Source: Endozoicomonas atrinae
Lineage (GTDB): Bacteria > Pseudomonadota > Gammaproteobacteria > Pseudomonadales > Endozoicomonadaceae
Assembly: GCF_001647025.1 (NCBI RefSeq)
Contig: NZ_LUKQ02000021.1
Location: 1-41,008 of the forward strand
Reading direction: 5' to 3'
DNA length: 41,008 bases
Shown here: positions 31,724 to 41,008 of the stretch, in pieces
Layout: each line of letters opens with the position of its first letter
Numbering within the stretch: the stretch's first letter is position 1
Made by a program: the position numbers and the translations under genes
The notes under the pieces: generated by a model
What the model was told of the DNA's origin: nothing
The model's database searches: none
Seen by the model: the letters and a program-made list of their open reading frames with translations, nothing else

Positions 31724-32287
31724 TCAGTCAGGCTTGTTGAACGGAGAAAGGTCTGGCCAGGCTGCCTTCAGATAAATATACATAGACCATAGTGTCAGAA
31801 TGGCGGAAAGGTACAGTAGAAGAATACCAAGAAAACCAATCCAGGAATCAACGGGCACTGGTGATAATAACAGTAAGGTAATTGCTGCCATTTGAGCCAT
31901 GGTTTTCGCTTTGCCAATCATGCTAACTGCAACACTGGTTCGCTTGCCTAGTTCAGCCATCCACTCTCTCAGGGCAGAGATTACGATCTCTCGACCAATA
32001 ATAATTAGAGCAGGCACCGTCACCCAGAATGAGCGAAACTCATCAATCAGCAGGCATAGCGCCGTTGCAACCATAATTTTATCAGCAACTGGATCAAAAA
32101 ATGCACCGAACGGGGTTGTCTGGTTGAGTCGGCGTGCGAGATACCCATCAAACCAGTCCGTTGCTGCAGCGAAGGCAAATATTCCAGCACAGGCAAGATA
32201 GCTCCATTCAAATGGGAGATAAAAAATAACGACGAGAAATGGAACCAGAACAATTCGTGTTAGTGTTAGAAAATTCGGGACGTTCAT
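31724..32287 (-). CDS. pgsA: CDP-diacylglycerol-glycerol-3-phosphate 3-phosphatidyltransferase
   Basis: This inner-membrane enzyme makes phosphatidylglycerol-phosphate, the committed step to phosphatidylglycerol and cardiolipin. The CDP-alcohol phosphotransferase motif is complete: [20 protein letters not shown] followed by FDPVADK. At 187 aa with several TM helices it has the usual size and topology. It follows uvrC and precedes tRNA-Gly, the conserved gammaproteobacterial order. Confidence 0.95.
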   Translation of the reverse strand: MNVPNFLTLTRIVLVPFLVVIFYLPFEWSYLACAGIFAFAAATDWFDGYLARRLNQTTPFGAFFDPVADKIMVATALCLLIDEFRSFWVTVPALIIIGREIVISALREWMAELGKRTSVAVSMIGKAKTMAQMAAITLLLLSPVPVDSWIGFLGILLLYLSAILTLWSMYIYLKAAWPDLSPFNKPD

Positions 32288-32462
32288 AACTACTTACTTA
32301 AGCCCTTGTGCTGCAAGGCTATGAAGCATTCAGCTAGCAGCCTTGGGACGTTTTTGGGACGGTCTAAAATATCGCCTTGCTCTTTCAGGATGTTCATATG
32401 GAGCCAGAAATCAAAGCAGGGAATTCTCTGGGGCATACGGTACACAGTACTGCCCCCGGGTG

Positions 32463-34307
32463 CTAGTCATTATGCAAATATTCATGTATCTGCTGTGCCA
32501 GCCTCAAACTGATGCCTTCAACTTTCTTTAATTCTTCGACAGTTGCATTACTCACTCCATCTCTACCGCCAAAGAACTTTAGTAGTGCAGATCGTCTTTT
32601 GCTGCCAATACCTGGAATATCTTCCAGTACGGAACGCTTTCTTGCCTTTTGTCTACGCTGTCGATGACCAGTGATCGCAAAGCGGTGAGCTTCATCTCTG
32701 ATCTGCTGTATCAACAGTAATGCCGCCTCAGCACCTTCAGGGTTGAGCTCCTGATTTTGGTAAATCAGCGTTTCAAGCCCTGGCTTTCGTGTCACCCCCT
32801 TAGCTACTCCGAGCAGGGGGATCTTCAGGTGAAGTTTTGTCATCACCTCTGAAGCCTTTCCTAACTGCCCCTTGCCCCCATCAATGATGATAAGATCCGG
32901 CCTTGCCCCCTCCCCTGCACTTGCCTGAGAAAGTTTCTGATAACGCTTTTCAAGAGCAAGTGCCATGGCGGCATAATCATCGCCTGGCTCTATACCTGTG
33001 ATATTGTAACGGCGGTATTCACTGAAAACAGGGCCATCTGGACCAAATACCACACAGGATGCGACGGTTGCCTCCCCCATGGTATGACTGATGTCGAAAC
33101 ACTCCATGCGCTGAATAGGGTTCTCAATGCCCAGCAAGTCTTTAAGTTGTGTATATCGCTGGTTTAAATGGCTCTTACTCGCCAGGTGACTTTCAAGATT
33201 TTGTACCGCATTTTTATTGGCCAGGCTCAACCAATCATGTCGTTCGGACCGAACTTTGCTCTTGATTTTGATTCGCTTGCCAGATACCGCCTTGATCGCT
33301 TCTTCAATAGTATCTGCACCGGCCAACTCAAATGGAACCACGATCTCCTCGGGAAGGTCGCGACTGCCAAACAGCCTTACATAGAACTGGGCCATAAAAT
33401 CTTCCAGATAATCAGATCGTTCAGCTTCCAGCTTAAAATCAGGGAAATAATACTTATGGCCAAGCACCCTGCCAGAACGAACAAAAAGGACGTCAAAACA
33501 GGTATTACCACTAATTTGAGCAAACCCAATCACATCAATATCACCTGCCGATTTGGTAACCGTCTGTTGCTCCTGAACAGCTCTGAGGTGATTGATTTTA
33601 TCCCGAGTTGCAGCCGCCTCTTCAAAATCCAGTGACTCTGCAGCGACTTCCATGCGCTTTATCAGTGAGCGGATTAACTGCTGATTTTTCCCATCAAGGA
33701 ATTGCCGGGTATCCTCAAGATCCTGCTGATATTCTTCTTTTGAGACCAGGCCTACACAGGGCGCCTTGCAACGGTTGATTTGATATTGCAAACAGGGTCT
33801 GGTTCTATTTTTGAAATAGGTGTCAGTACACTGACGTATTTTAAAAATCTTCTGAAGTAAATGAAGGCTTTCTCGAACCGCTCCGCCACTGGGGTAAGGT
33901 CCATAATACTGGCCTTTCTTCCGCTTGCGTCCGCGACATGAGTCCATCCTGGGAAAATCGTCATCGCCAGAGATATAGATATAGGGATATGACTTGTCGT
34001 CCCTCAGTAATATGTTATATGGCGGCTTTCTGTCTTTGATAAGGTTTTGCTCAAGCAGCAGCGCCTCAGTTTCAGTATGGGTGATTGTAAGCTGAATATC
34101 AGCAATCTTACTCACCAAAGCCATGGTTTTGGTGGTAAGACCTGTTGCTCTGAAGTAACTTGAGAGACGATTTTTAAGATTTTTAGCTTTACCTATATAG
34201 AGTGTTTTGCCGCTCTGATCACGCATATCATAGACGCCCGGGCGGCTCGAAACCTTCTCCAGAAACGATTTGTGATCAAACTTTTTGCTTTCTTCACTAC
34301 CTGTCAT
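32463..34307 (-). CDS. uvrC: Excinuclease ABC subunit C
   Basis: UvrC makes both incisions in nucleotide-excision repair. The N-terminal GIY-YIG domain (PGVYDMRD...LYIGKAKNLKNRL) makes the 3' cut. A UVR/UvrB-binding motif lies near residues 205-240 (SLDFEEAAATRDKINHLR). The RNase H-like endonuclease domain with DGGKGQLGKA makes the 5' cut, and a tandem HhH domain ends the protein (LEDIPGIGSKRR, VEGISLRLAQQI). I start at the ATG at 34307, giving an N-terminus like E. coli UvrC; a TTG at 34331 would add 8 residues. Confidence 0.95.
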   Translation of the reverse strand: MTGSEESKKFDHKSFLEKVSSRPGVYDMRDQSGKTLYIGKAKNLKNRLSSYFRATGLTTKTMALVSKIADIQLTITHTETEALLLEQNLIKDRKPPYNILLRDDKSYPYIYISGDDDFPRMDSCRGRKRKKGQYYGPYPSGGAVRESLHLLQKIFKIRQCTDTYFKNRTRPCLQYQINRCKAPCVGLVSKEEYQQDLEDTRQFLDGKNQQLIRSLIKRMEVAAESLDFEEAAATRDKINHLRAVQEQQTVTKSAGDIDVIGFAQISGNTCFDVLFVRSGRVLGHKYYFPDFKLEAERSDYLEDFMAQFYVRLFGSRDLPEEIVVPFELAGADTIEEAIKAVSGKRIKIKSKVRSERHDWLSLANKNAVQNLESHLASKSHLNQRYTQLKDLLGIENPIQRMECFDISHTMGEATVASCVVFGPDGPVFSEYRRYNITGIEPGDDYAAMALALEKRYQKLSQASAGEGARPDLIIIDGGKGQLGKASEVMTKLHLKIPLLGVAKGVTRKPGLETLIYQNQELNPEGAEAALLLIQQIRDEAHRFAITGHRQRRQKARKRSVLEDIPGIGSKRRSALLKFFGGRDGVSNATVEELKKVEGISLRLAQQIHEYLHND

Positions 34308-34452
34308 GAACCACCAGACAACGGTTATCAAGTCATCGGTTAATTATATCTTCACAGAGCTATAGAAACGAATAAGCCTTTAGATATTAAGCGCTGGTAG
34401 TAGAGGAAGGAACGCAACCAGAAGAGGCTCATCAGAGCCTAGAAGAAAACAT

Positions 34453-35094
34453 TCACTGTATGGTATCTACCAGATCATGGCGAATAGCCAAATGTGTCAG
34501 CTCTACATCACTGGCAATATTCAGCTTTTCAAACATCCGGTAGCGATAGCTGTTCACAGTCTTGGGGCTGAGACAGAGCTTATCCGATATTGTCTGTACT
34601 TTCTCACAATTAACAATCATAAGGGCAATCTGCATTTCGCGATGTGAGAGCTGGCTGAATGGTGATGCACTGTCTGGCTCAATAGCTTTCAAAGCCATTT
34701 GCTGAGCAATTTCAGGGGAAATGAATTTCTTTCCTGTAAATACCGTTCGGATGGCCGTAACCATTTCTGTAATATTTGAACTTTTGGTGACGTAACCGGA
34801 AGCTCCGGCTTCAAGCAGCTTGGTTGGAAATGGGTCATCCATGCAAACGGTTACTGCAATAACTTTCGCATGAGGGTTAATCTGGCAGATTTTCCGGGTT
34901 GCTTCTAATCCGCCAATTCCGGGCATTCTTACATCCATTAAAGTAACATCCGGAGTGAATTCCCGATAAAGGCTGATAGCCTCTTCTCCGCTGACGGCCT
35001 GGGCAACGATTTCAATGCCGTCAACATCGGCCAACATGCGAGAGATTCCAGTTCTCACCAAATCATGATCATCCGCAACCAGAACTCTTATCAC
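34453..35094 (-). CDS. gacA: Response regulator GacA/UvrY
   Basis: This is the output regulator of the GacS/GacA (BarA/UvrY) two-component system, which drives CsrB-type small RNAs and controls virulence, motility and secondary metabolism. A receiver domain with D8, D9 and phospho-acceptor D54 is followed by a LuxR-type HTH (SHREMQIALMI...LCLSPKTVNSYRYRMFEKL). At 213 aa it is normal. It sits upstream of uvrC, the classic uvrY-uvrC pairing. Confidence 0.95.
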   Translation of the reverse strand: MIRVLVADDHDLVRTGISRMLADVDGIEIVAQAVSGEEAISLYREFTPDVTLMDVRMPGIGGLEATRKICQINPHAKVIAVTVCMDDPFPTKLLEAGASGYVTKSSNITEMVTAIRTVFTGKKFISPEIAQQMALKAIEPDSASPFSQLSHREMQIALMIVNCEKVQTISDKLCLSPKTVNSYRYRMFEKLNIASDVELTHLAIRHDLVDTIQ

Positions 35095-35217
35095 AATCTA
35101 CTCCGGTACGTTTCTTATAGTTTTACTGTGAATGATTATGCACAGAGTTGATGTGTCTTGAAACCCCCAGAGAGAAAAAAGACAGAAGACTGATAGAAAA
35201 CTCTATTTTTAATTAAT

Positions 35218-35248
35218 AAAAAAATACCACTCTCAAAGAAAGTGGTAT
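35218..35248 (-). terminator. Terminator of the etfB-etfA operon
   Basis: Stem ATACCACT with AGTGGTAT and a 9-base loop is followed on the minus strand by seven T, 28 bp past the etfA stop. Confidence 0.85.
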
Positions 35249-35275
35249 TTATTTAAAAGGCAGTTGCCTTATTAA

Positions 35276-36205
35276 TTAGAGTTTGCCTTCAAGCTCTGGA
35301 ATTGCTTCAAACAGATCTGCCACCAAACCATAGTCTGCAACCTGGAATATTGGCGCTTCTTCATCTTTATTGATAGCAACAATGACTTTACTGTCCTTCA
35401 TTCCAGCCAGATGCTGAATAGCTCCTGAGATACCAACAGCAACATACAGGTTGGGGGCAACAATCTTACCGGTCTGACCGACCTGCATGTCGTTGGGTAC
35501 ATAGCCGGCATCCACAGCTGCACGGGATGCACCGACCGCAGCGCCAAGCTTATCGGCTACTTTGTAAAGTAACTCAAAATTTTCACCATTACCCATTCCA
35601 CGACCACCGGACACAATGATGTCCGCAGCTGCAAGTTCTGGACGGTCAGACTGGGCCAGCTCTTCACTGACAAAGCTCGATATCCCTGCATCATGACTGC
35701 TGGCGACGGTTTCTACACCTGCAGAACCACCTTCAGCAGATACTGGATCGAAACCAGTGCTTCGAACGGTAATAACCTTGATTGATGCGCTGGATTGAAC
35801 CGTGGCAATAGCATTACCAGCGTAGATCGGACGCGCAAAAGTATCTTCACCTTCTACACGTATGATATCGGATATCTGATCAACATCCAGTATAGCTGCC
35901 ACTCGCGGCATCATATTTCTGGCATCTGTTGAGGTTGATGCCAATATATGAGAATAATCCTTGCCCAGTTCAGCAACCAGCAGACTCACATTTTCTGCAA
36001 GTCGGTTTTCCAGTGCTGAATTCTCAGCCAGCAAGACTTTTGATACACCTGATACTGCAGAAGCCTGCTCTGCCACTCCACTACACCCGGATCCTGCAAC
36101 CAGCAGGTGAATCTCCCCTCCGATTGCGGTGGCAGCCGCGACCGTATTCAGAGTTCCCGCTCCGAGAGTACTGTTATCATGATCAGCAACGACTAGTATG
36201 GCCAT
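35276..36205 (-). CDS. etfA: Electron transfer flavoprotein alpha subunit
   Basis: EtfA binds FAD in the soluble ETF dimer, which collects electrons from acyl-CoA and other dehydrogenases. The C-terminal FAD domain has SGGRGMGNGENFELL, GQTGKIVAPNLYVAVGISGA, IQHLAG and the closing ADYGLVADLFEAIPEL. At 309 aa it is typical. Its ATG overlaps the etfB stop by one base (TAATG), so the two are co-translated. Confidence 0.96.
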   Translation of the reverse strand: MAILVVADHDNSTLGAGTLNTVAAATAIGGEIHLLVAGSGCSGVAEQASAVSGVSKVLLAENSALENRLAENVSLLVAELGKDYSHILASTSTDARNMMPRVAAILDVDQISDIIRVEGEDTFARPIYAGNAIATVQSSASIKVITVRSTGFDPVSAEGGSAGVETVASSHDAGISSFVSEELAQSDRPELAAADIIVSGGRGMGNGENFELLYKVADKLGAAVGASRAAVDAGYVPNDMQVGQTGKIVAPNLYVAVGISGAIQHLAGMKDSKVIVAINKDEEAPIFQVADYGLVADLFEAIPELEGKL

Positions 36206-36954
36206 TAGATCACCTTCGCCTCATTTTTTAATTTTTCTACCAGCTCATCCACGCTGGCCACCTTGATACCAGCCTGTCGCTCAGCAGGTGGCTCTACTTT
36301 GATAGTCGTTAAAGTAGACGACACCGCTACGCCCAGATCTTCTGGTGATTTGACATCCAGAGGCTTACGCTTGGCTTTCATAATGTTGGGCAGTGATGCA
36401 TAACGCGGCTCATTCAGGCGCAAATCCGTCGTGATCACTGCAGGCAGCTTCAGGCTTAACGTCTGTAAACCACCATCCACTTCACGGGTAACATTTACCT
36501 TGTCACCATCAACATTTACTTCTGAGGCATAAGTTGCCTGAGACATGCCTGCAAGTGCAGCAAGCATCTGACCTGTCTGGCCATTGTCACTATCGATGGA
36601 TTGTTTACCCAGAAGAACAAGGTCAGGCTTTTCTTCATCCACAATGGCCTTGAGCAGTTTGGCAACTGCCAGAGAACCCAGGGGCTGATCAGTCTGAACC
36701 TGAATGCCACGGTCTGCACCAAGAGCCAGCGCTGTTCGTATCTGCTCCTGGCACTCTTTGGCGCCAAGGGATACTGCAACGATTTCTGTAGCGACACCTT
36801 TCTCTTTGAGTCTTACTGCTTCTTCAACAGCAATTTCACAGAAAGGGTTGATTGCCATTTTGACGTTGGTGAGATCGACGTCAGTGTTATCCGCCTTCAC
36901 TCGAACCTTGACGTTATAGTCAATGACTCTTTTGACGGCTACTAATATTTTCAT
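36205..36954 (-). CDS. etfB: Electron transfer flavoprotein beta subunit
   Basis: EtfB is the AMP-binding partner of EtfA. It begins [20 protein letters not shown] and has the ETF beta signature near [21 protein letters not shown] (core: [15 protein letters not shown]), [15 protein letters not shown] and the KAKRKPL recognition-loop region. Its 249 aa are typical. A PsrA-like palindrome lies upstream at 37112-37129. Confidence 0.96.
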   Translation of the reverse strand: MKILVAVKRVIDYNVKVRVKADNTDVDLTNVKMAINPFCEIAVEEAVRLKEKGVATEIVAVSLGAKECQEQIRTALALGADRGIQVQTDQPLGSLAVAKLLKAIVDEEKPDLVLLGKQSIDSDNGQTGQMLAALAGMSQATYASEVNVDGDKVNVTREVDGGLQTLSLKLPAVITTDLRLNEPRYASLPNIMKAKRKPLDVKSPEDLGVAVSSTLTTIKVEPPAERQAGIKVASVDELVEKLKNEAKVI

Positions 36955-37111
36955 GAGTTCGCAGCCTTCCCTTCTCGTTATTGGCTTGATCTTGAATTAT
37001 CGAACAGATAACGAACAACCGGTTTTTGGGAACCAGACAGATTTTATTATCATTCAGCAACCTGTGTTCACACATCTGCGCAAGCGCAGTCTACCAGCAC
37101 GTCAATAAGGG

Positions 37112-37129
37112 TTCAAACGTATGTTCCAA
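37112..37129. promoter_or_regulatory. PsrA-like box upstream of etfB
   Basis: TTCAAAC-GTAT-GTTCCAA matches the PsrA/fatty-acid regulator pattern TTCAAAC(N4)GTTTGAA at 12 of 14 positions. Confidence 0.45.
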
Positions 37130-37328
37130 CTAGTTCATACAAACGATCTCTTTAAAGACACATGTCTGTTACTATGCACAATCTGAAATACACCTATTTC
37201 TGCTGGCTGCAGGAAAGTAGTGGAAACAAGATAGCAGCTGTTTGGCCGCCAGATTTTTTTGCGCATAGGTATTAATAACTAATGACGTGTTGTCCATTCG
37301 GGGAAACACTGAGTATAATGCCAAGCAA

Positions 37329-37348
37329 ATTCAAACAGTTGTTTGAAT
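37329..37348. promoter_or_regulatory. PsrA-like box just downstream of the etfD promoter
   Basis: ATTCAAACA-GT-TGTTTGAAT is a perfect 9-bp inverted repeat lying about 10 bp after the -10 element, where a TetR-type repressor would block transcription. The CAAAC/GTTTG halves are those of PsrA sites. Confidence 0.6.
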
Positions 37349-37390
37349 GTCACTCTGAAAAATAACACTCCGACAGGGAGGAAGTTCATC

Positions 37391-39046
37391 ATGGAACGCG
37401 AATCCATGGCATTTGATGTCGTTATCGTGGGTGCAGGCCCTTCCGGTTTGTCGGCCGCCTGTCGTCTGATGCAATTGTCTCAGGAGCAGGATAAAGAGCT
37501 CAGCGTCTGCGTTGTAGAGAAAGGTTCGGAAGTTGGAGCTCATATCCTCTCAGGTGCAGTTTTTGAACCAACGGCTCTTAATGAGTTGTTTCCCAACTGG
37601 AAAGAACTGGGTGCACCGTTAAATACGCCAGTTTCATCCGATGATATTTATGTGCTTCGTTCTGAAGAAAAATCAATAAAAGTACCCAACCTTTTTGTGC
37701 CTAAAACCATGCACAACGAAGGTAATTACATTATAAGTCTTGGCAATCTCACCCGTTGGCTGGCTGAGCAGGCAGAGTCTCTCGGGGTAGAAATTTTTCC
37801 GGGATTTGCCGCCCAGGAAGTACTCTTTAATGATGATGGTAGTGTAAAGGGGATAGCAACTGGAGACATGGGCGTTTCAGCCTCCGGCGAAGAGAAAGAC
37901 AGCTTTATGCCAGGTATGGAGCTGCACGCCAAATACACTCTCTTTTCTGAAGGGTGCCGTGGGCATTTGGGTAAAGAGCTCATCAGTCACTTTAGTCTTG
38001 ATGAGGGGCGTGATCCTCAACATTACGGCATTGGCATTAAAGAGCTGTGGGATATTGAACCAGAGAAGCACCAGCAGGGCCTGGTAGTTCACACAGCTGG
38101 CTGGCCATTGGCTGAAAGCGGCTCTACCGGTGGCGGATTCCTCTACCATCTCGAGAATAATCAGGTGGTACTGGGCTTGATTACCGATTTGAGCTATTCA
38201 AATCCGCACCTTAGCCCCTTTGAAGAGTTCCAGCGATTCAAAAAGAGTCCAGTTATCAAGCAATACCTGGAAGGTGGAAAACGGGTTTCTTATGGGGCAA
38301 GAGCACTGGCTAAAGGTGGTCCGCAGTCATTACCAGAAATGACGTTCCCAGGGGGGGTATTGATTGGTTGTGATGCCGGAACCATGAACGGGGCAAAAAT
38401 AAAAGGCTCTCATACCGCAATGAAGTCAGGAATGATTGCGGCTGAAGAAGTCTTCAAGGCGGTCAGCGCAGGCTCTGAAGGCGGCAAGCTGGAATCGTTT
38501 GATGAGGCATTCAAAGCATCCTGGCTTTATAAAGAACTGCATCAGCAGCGGAATTTTGGTCCTGCCATGCATAAGTTTGGCAATATCTTTGGTGCCGCCT
38601 TTGCCTTTGCAGACCTCAATATTTTCAATGGCAAACTGCCATTCACCCTGCACGATACGGTTCCGGATTACGCCCAGCTTAAGCACGCGGCAGAGTCCAG
38701 TCCCATCAACTATCCGAAACCGGATGGGGTTATCACTTTTGACCGTTTGAGTTCAGTTTTCCTCTCCAACACTAATCATGAGGAGGATCAGCCGTGCCAC
38801 TTGAAGCTTGCAGACGCGACCATTCCGTTAAAGCAAAATCTTCCGGTTTATGATGAGCCTGCACAAAGGTACTGCCCTGCTGGGGTTTATGAAATTGTTG
38901 TTGACGAGGAAAGCGGTGACAACCGGTTCCAGATAAACAGCCAGAACTGTGTTCACTGCAAGACGTGTGACATCAAAGACCCAGCCCAGAATATTACCTG
39001 GGTTGCGCCAGAAGGTGCTGGCGGCCCGAACTACCCTAATATGTAA
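37391..39046 (+). CDS. etfD: Electron transfer flavoprotein-ubiquinone oxidoreductase
   Basis: This membrane-associated enzyme passes electrons from ETF to ubiquinone. The N-terminal FAD-binding motif is VVIVGAGPSGLSAACRL, followed by the conserved GAHILSGAVFEP. The C-terminus binds a 4Fe-4S cluster (CPAGVYEI then NCVHCKTCDIKDP). At 551 aa from the ATG at 37391 (GGGAGGA upstream) it has the family size. It diverges from its redox partners etfBA, and all three share PsrA-like sites. Confidence 0.95.
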   Translation: MERESMAFDVVIVGAGPSGLSAACRLMQLSQEQDKELSVCVVEKGSEVGAHILSGAVFEPTALNELFPNWKELGAPLNTPVSSDDIYVLRSEEKSIKVPNLFVPKTMHNEGNYIISLGNLTRWLAEQAESLGVEIFPGFAAQEVLFNDDGSVKGIATGDMGVSASGEEKDSFMPGMELHAKYTLFSEGCRGHLGKELISHFSLDEGRDPQHYGIGIKELWDIEPEKHQQGLVVHTAGWPLAESGSTGGGFLYHLENNQVVLGLITDLSYSNPHLSPFEEFQRFKKSPVIKQYLEGGKRVSYGARALAKGGPQSLPEMTFPGGVLIGCDAGTMNGAKIKGSHTAMKSGMIAAEEVFKAVSAGSEGGKLESFDEAFKASWLYKELHQQRNFGPAMHKFGNIFGAAFAFADLNIFNGKLPFTLHDTVPDYAQLKHAAESSPINYPKPDGVITFDRLSSVFLSNTNHEEDQPCHLKLADATIPLKQNLPVYDEPAQRYCPAGVYEIVVDEESGDNRFQINSQNCVHCKTCDIKDPAQNITWVAPEGAGGPNYPNM

Positions 39047-39066
39047 TCATCATGAGTGAGGGTGGA

Positions 39067-39645
39067 TTAACCGCCCTCTATTACTCCCAACGAATATTCT
39101 CTTCCCTGACTGCTGATTCTTAGCTCGACACCACCTTCTACATCTACTTCTATAGCTTCTTCAACTAATTGATAAAAGACATTTCGGCTCACTAATGCAT
39201 TCAATCGATCTCTGACCCTGATATACGGTATAGACTCACCACTTTCTTTGTGTTTCATCATTACCAGAGGGTGCTCACTATCCAGCACTACCTCATCGCC
39301 TACATTGGTACTGAACAAATACTCAGGCCCGTTGTCTCCATCGCGAACCTCTGCAGAAACAGCAACAAACGGCACGTCATCGACCTGAATTCTCACTTTT
39401 TCTACCGGAGTGACCAGATAGTAATAGCCGTCATCATCATGCCTGAGAACTGAAGCAAATAGTTTTACCATCGACTCCCTGCCAATGGGGGAACCATTGT
39501 AGTGCCACCGGCCATCCCGACTGATGCGCATATCAATATCACCACAAAAAGGAGGGTTCCAGCTGTGCACGGGAGGCAACCCTGTCTTTTTTTTCAAAAA
39601 CTGCAGATTTGAAACAATATTTTCCGGCCTTGATTGATTGCTCAC
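39067..39645 (-). CDS. DUF1285 domain-containing protein
   Basis: The protein shows the DUF1285 pattern: PPVHSWNPPFCGDIDMRISRDG (key GDIDMRI), WHYNGSPIGRESMVKLFASVL, and YYLVTPVEKVRIQVDDVPFV. The function is unknown; a solved member has two beta-rich subdomains. I start at GTG 39645, which has GGGAGAG upstream; a GTG at 39660 adds five residues. It converges with etfD. Confidence 0.88.
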   Translation of the reverse strand: MSNQSRPENIVSNLQFLKKKTGLPPVHSWNPPFCGDIDMRISRDGRWHYNGSPIGRESMVKLFASVLRHDDDGYYYLVTPVEKVRIQVDDVPFVAVSAEVRDGDNGPEYLFSTNVGDEVVLDSEHPLVMMKHKESGESIPYIRVRDRLNALVSRNVFYQLVEEAIEVDVEGGVELRISSQGREYSLGVIEGG

Positions 39646-39842
39646 AAAGCACTCTCCCACGCTTGCTGGCTATTCAGCCCATTATTCCGCCTTATGCGGA
39701 AATAACAAATTTTTGATGTTTTTCAGGGTACTTGCCATTAAGCAGGTGATCTCATGAAAAAATGTCAATTTTATCTCTATTTATAATTTAAAAAATAACA
39801 AATGCTAACATAAAGAAATAAGAATTGGCTCAGGATTGGAGC

Positions 39843-40778
39843 ATGGAACTCTTTAAAATAGTTGCGGGTTGTCTTACAGACTGGCTAAGCCGCAACACTC
39901 AGGAAAAGACAAGCCCCTTGTGTGATTTTGAGCGTGTCAGGCATGAGATTAAACCCTGCGATGTTCTGTTGGTTGAAGGAAGGTCCAGAGTCAGTCAGGT
40001 TATTAAGCAAACTACTCAAAGTCCCTGGTCCCATGCCATGTTGTACATCGGGCGACTTCACGATATTGAGGATGACAGAATTCGTCAGGTGGTCAGTGAA
40101 TCCTACGGTGGCTCCCCTGACGAACAGCTGATTATTGAGAGTGAGCTGGGAATCGGCACCGCTATCCAACCCCTGAAAAACTATGAAGGGGAGCATTTGC
40201 GCATTTGCCGCCCAAAAGGGCTGAGCTATAGCGATAGTCAGAAAGTAATACATTACGCGACCAGTCGTCTAGGTATGGATTATAACGTCCGACAGATACT
40301 CGATCTTGCCAGGTTCTTCTTCCCTTACTCTTTTCTACCCAGAAGGCTTGGCTCTTCATTGTTCCAGCACTCTCCAGGCCAGGAAACAAAAACCGTCTGC
40401 TCAACCATGATTGCAGAAGCTTTTAGTTTTATTCACTTTCCCATTCTGCCTCTGGTTAAACATGATGGGGGTTCTGGCGTACAGCTCTTTCAACGAAACC
40501 CAAAGCTTTGCACTCCCAGCGACTTTGATTATTCTCCCTACTTTCAGATTATCAAGTATCCATTTCTGGATTACAGTCATCACGCTGATTATCGGTTACT
40601 GCCCTGGCATGGCCAGAGGGTTCTGGAGGGGCGGGAAGCGGATTTTTATATGTCTTCCCAGCAAATAGAGCAGCTACAGAAAGAAAGTACAGTAGATCAC
40701 GAGGTTTTGGGTGATGCAGCCTCTTTCTCCCCAGGTAATAAAAACGGTGGTGAGAATGACACTGTTTCAACCCATTAA
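39843..40778 (+). CDS. YiiX/permuted papain-like (NlpC/P60 superfamily) protein
   Basis: Residues about 40-70 read IKPCDVLLVEGRSRVSQVIK then SPWSHAMLYIG, with the catalytic His in SHAMLYIG. A later KTVCSTMIAEAF provides the Cys, which gives the permuted His-before-Cys order typical of the YiiX/YebB amidase group. These proteins hydrolyse amide or ester bonds in lipids or peptides. The ATG at 39843 has GGAG upstream. The C-terminal 40 residues are polar and probably disordered. No signal peptide is evident. Confidence 0.8.
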   Translation: MELFKIVAGCLTDWLSRNTQEKTSPLCDFERVRHEIKPCDVLLVEGRSRVSQVIKQTTQSPWSHAMLYIGRLHDIEDDRIRQVVSESYGGSPDEQLIIESELGIGTAIQPLKNYEGEHLRICRPKGLSYSDSQKVIHYATSRLGMDYNVRQILDLARFFFPYSFLPRRLGSSLFQHSPGQETKTVCSTMIAEAFSFIHFPILPLVKHDGGSGVQLFQRNPKLCTPSDFDYSPYFQIIKYPFLDYSHHADYRLLPWHGQRVLEGREADFYMSSQQIEQLQKESTVDHEVLGDAASFSPGNKNGGENDTVSTH

Positions 40779-40941
40779 GTAAAAGGCGGAAGCTTTCATC
40801 TGTTTTGGTTGCTTAATTTCTGTTTATTTGGGGCAAAGTTTTAGTACATAACCAGTGTAAGCCTGGTCTAGATTTTGATTAATACCAATCGCATTTTCTA
40901 AATCCTTAAGCTGCCGCCAACTATGCTTAGGCATCATTACC

Positions 40942-41008
40942 ATGCATTATCTAGAACAGATGTCTCGTCGACCACAGCTACCCGAAGGTTTTAATGATGT
41001 TGATTTTC
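40942..41008 (+). CDS. Possible gene start truncated by the window edge
   Basis: An open frame begins MHYLEQMSRRPQLPEGF and runs off the end. The ribosome site is weak and 22 codons are too few to name a product. Confidence 0.3.
   Translation, partial: MHYLEQMSRRPQLPEGFNDVDF

Larger units (their letters stand above)
36955..37390. promoter_or_regulatory. Divergent regulatory region between etfB and etfD
   Basis: This gene-free stretch drives etfBA leftward and etfD rightward. A strong sigma-70 promoter for etfD reads TTGTCC (37290-37295) with TATAAT (37314-37319) and an 18-bp spacer. I did not find an equally clear promoter for etfB. Two PsrA-type palindromes lie in it, annotated separately. 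Confidence 0.65.

Noticed and set aside
32430-32456. GGGGCA/TGCCCC inverted repeat after uvrC as a terminator
   Set aside because: It is not followed by a T-run and uvrC is expected to be read through into pgsA.
1-41008. CRISPR array or insertion sequence
   Set aside because: No regularly spaced repeats with unique spacers and no transposase reading frame were seen anywhere in the window.

Overview
The window looks like chromosome from a marine, probably host-associated gammaproteobacterium. The gacA-uvrC-pgsA-tRNA(Gly/Cys/Leu) order is the classic gammaproteobacterial one, and the eukaryote-like LIM/DA1 protein is reminiscent of Endozoicomonas-type symbionts. That genus-level guess is inference. 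A dif-like XerC/XerD site lies in the window, so it probably covers the replication terminus.

Layout. 0.4-13.8 kb is host: an exported protein of unknown function, a CPA2 cation:proton antiporter, a glutaredoxin-like protein, a CDF metal pump (fieF), tatD, a MOSC protein, an RND efflux pump whose adaptor gene carries an in-frame TGA, a His-rich exported protein behind a Fur-like box, and an exonuclease III gene (xthA) frameshifted by a 13-bp tandem duplication.

13.92-24.99 kb is the most interesting part: an 11,071-bp prophage bounded by two dif-like sites. It encodes a PM2-type (corticovirus-like) major capsid protein, a packaging ATPase of the membrane-containing phage type, a phage-GPA/P12-like HUH replication endonuclease, a membrane-anchored peptidoglycan hydrolase, a string of very small membrane or basic virion proteins, and a DUF3693-like repressor divergent from the long minus-strand operon. 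It carries no integrase, so the host XerCD recombinase at dif is the likely integration machinery. The two attachment sites are hybrids, from which a near-canonical host dif can be rebuilt. The element is unusually rich in CTAG, mostly inside CCCTAG/CCTAGG.

25.0-30.4 kb is an accessory strip: a winged-helix regulator, a two-gene operon of a KfrA-like coiled-coil DNA-binding protein and a tyrosine recombinase with operator-like repeats upstream, a LIM-domain/DA1-type metallopeptidase, and a secreted protein of unknown function.

30.4-41.0 kb is housekeeping: an NTF2/SnoaL-like protein, four tRNA genes (with a duplicated tRNA-Cys), pgsA, uvrC, gacA, etfA-etfB diverging from the ETF:ubiquinone oxidoreductase gene with PsrA-like palindromes between them, a DUF1285 protein, and a YiiX/NlpC-P60-like protein. 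A possible truncated gene starts at the right edge.
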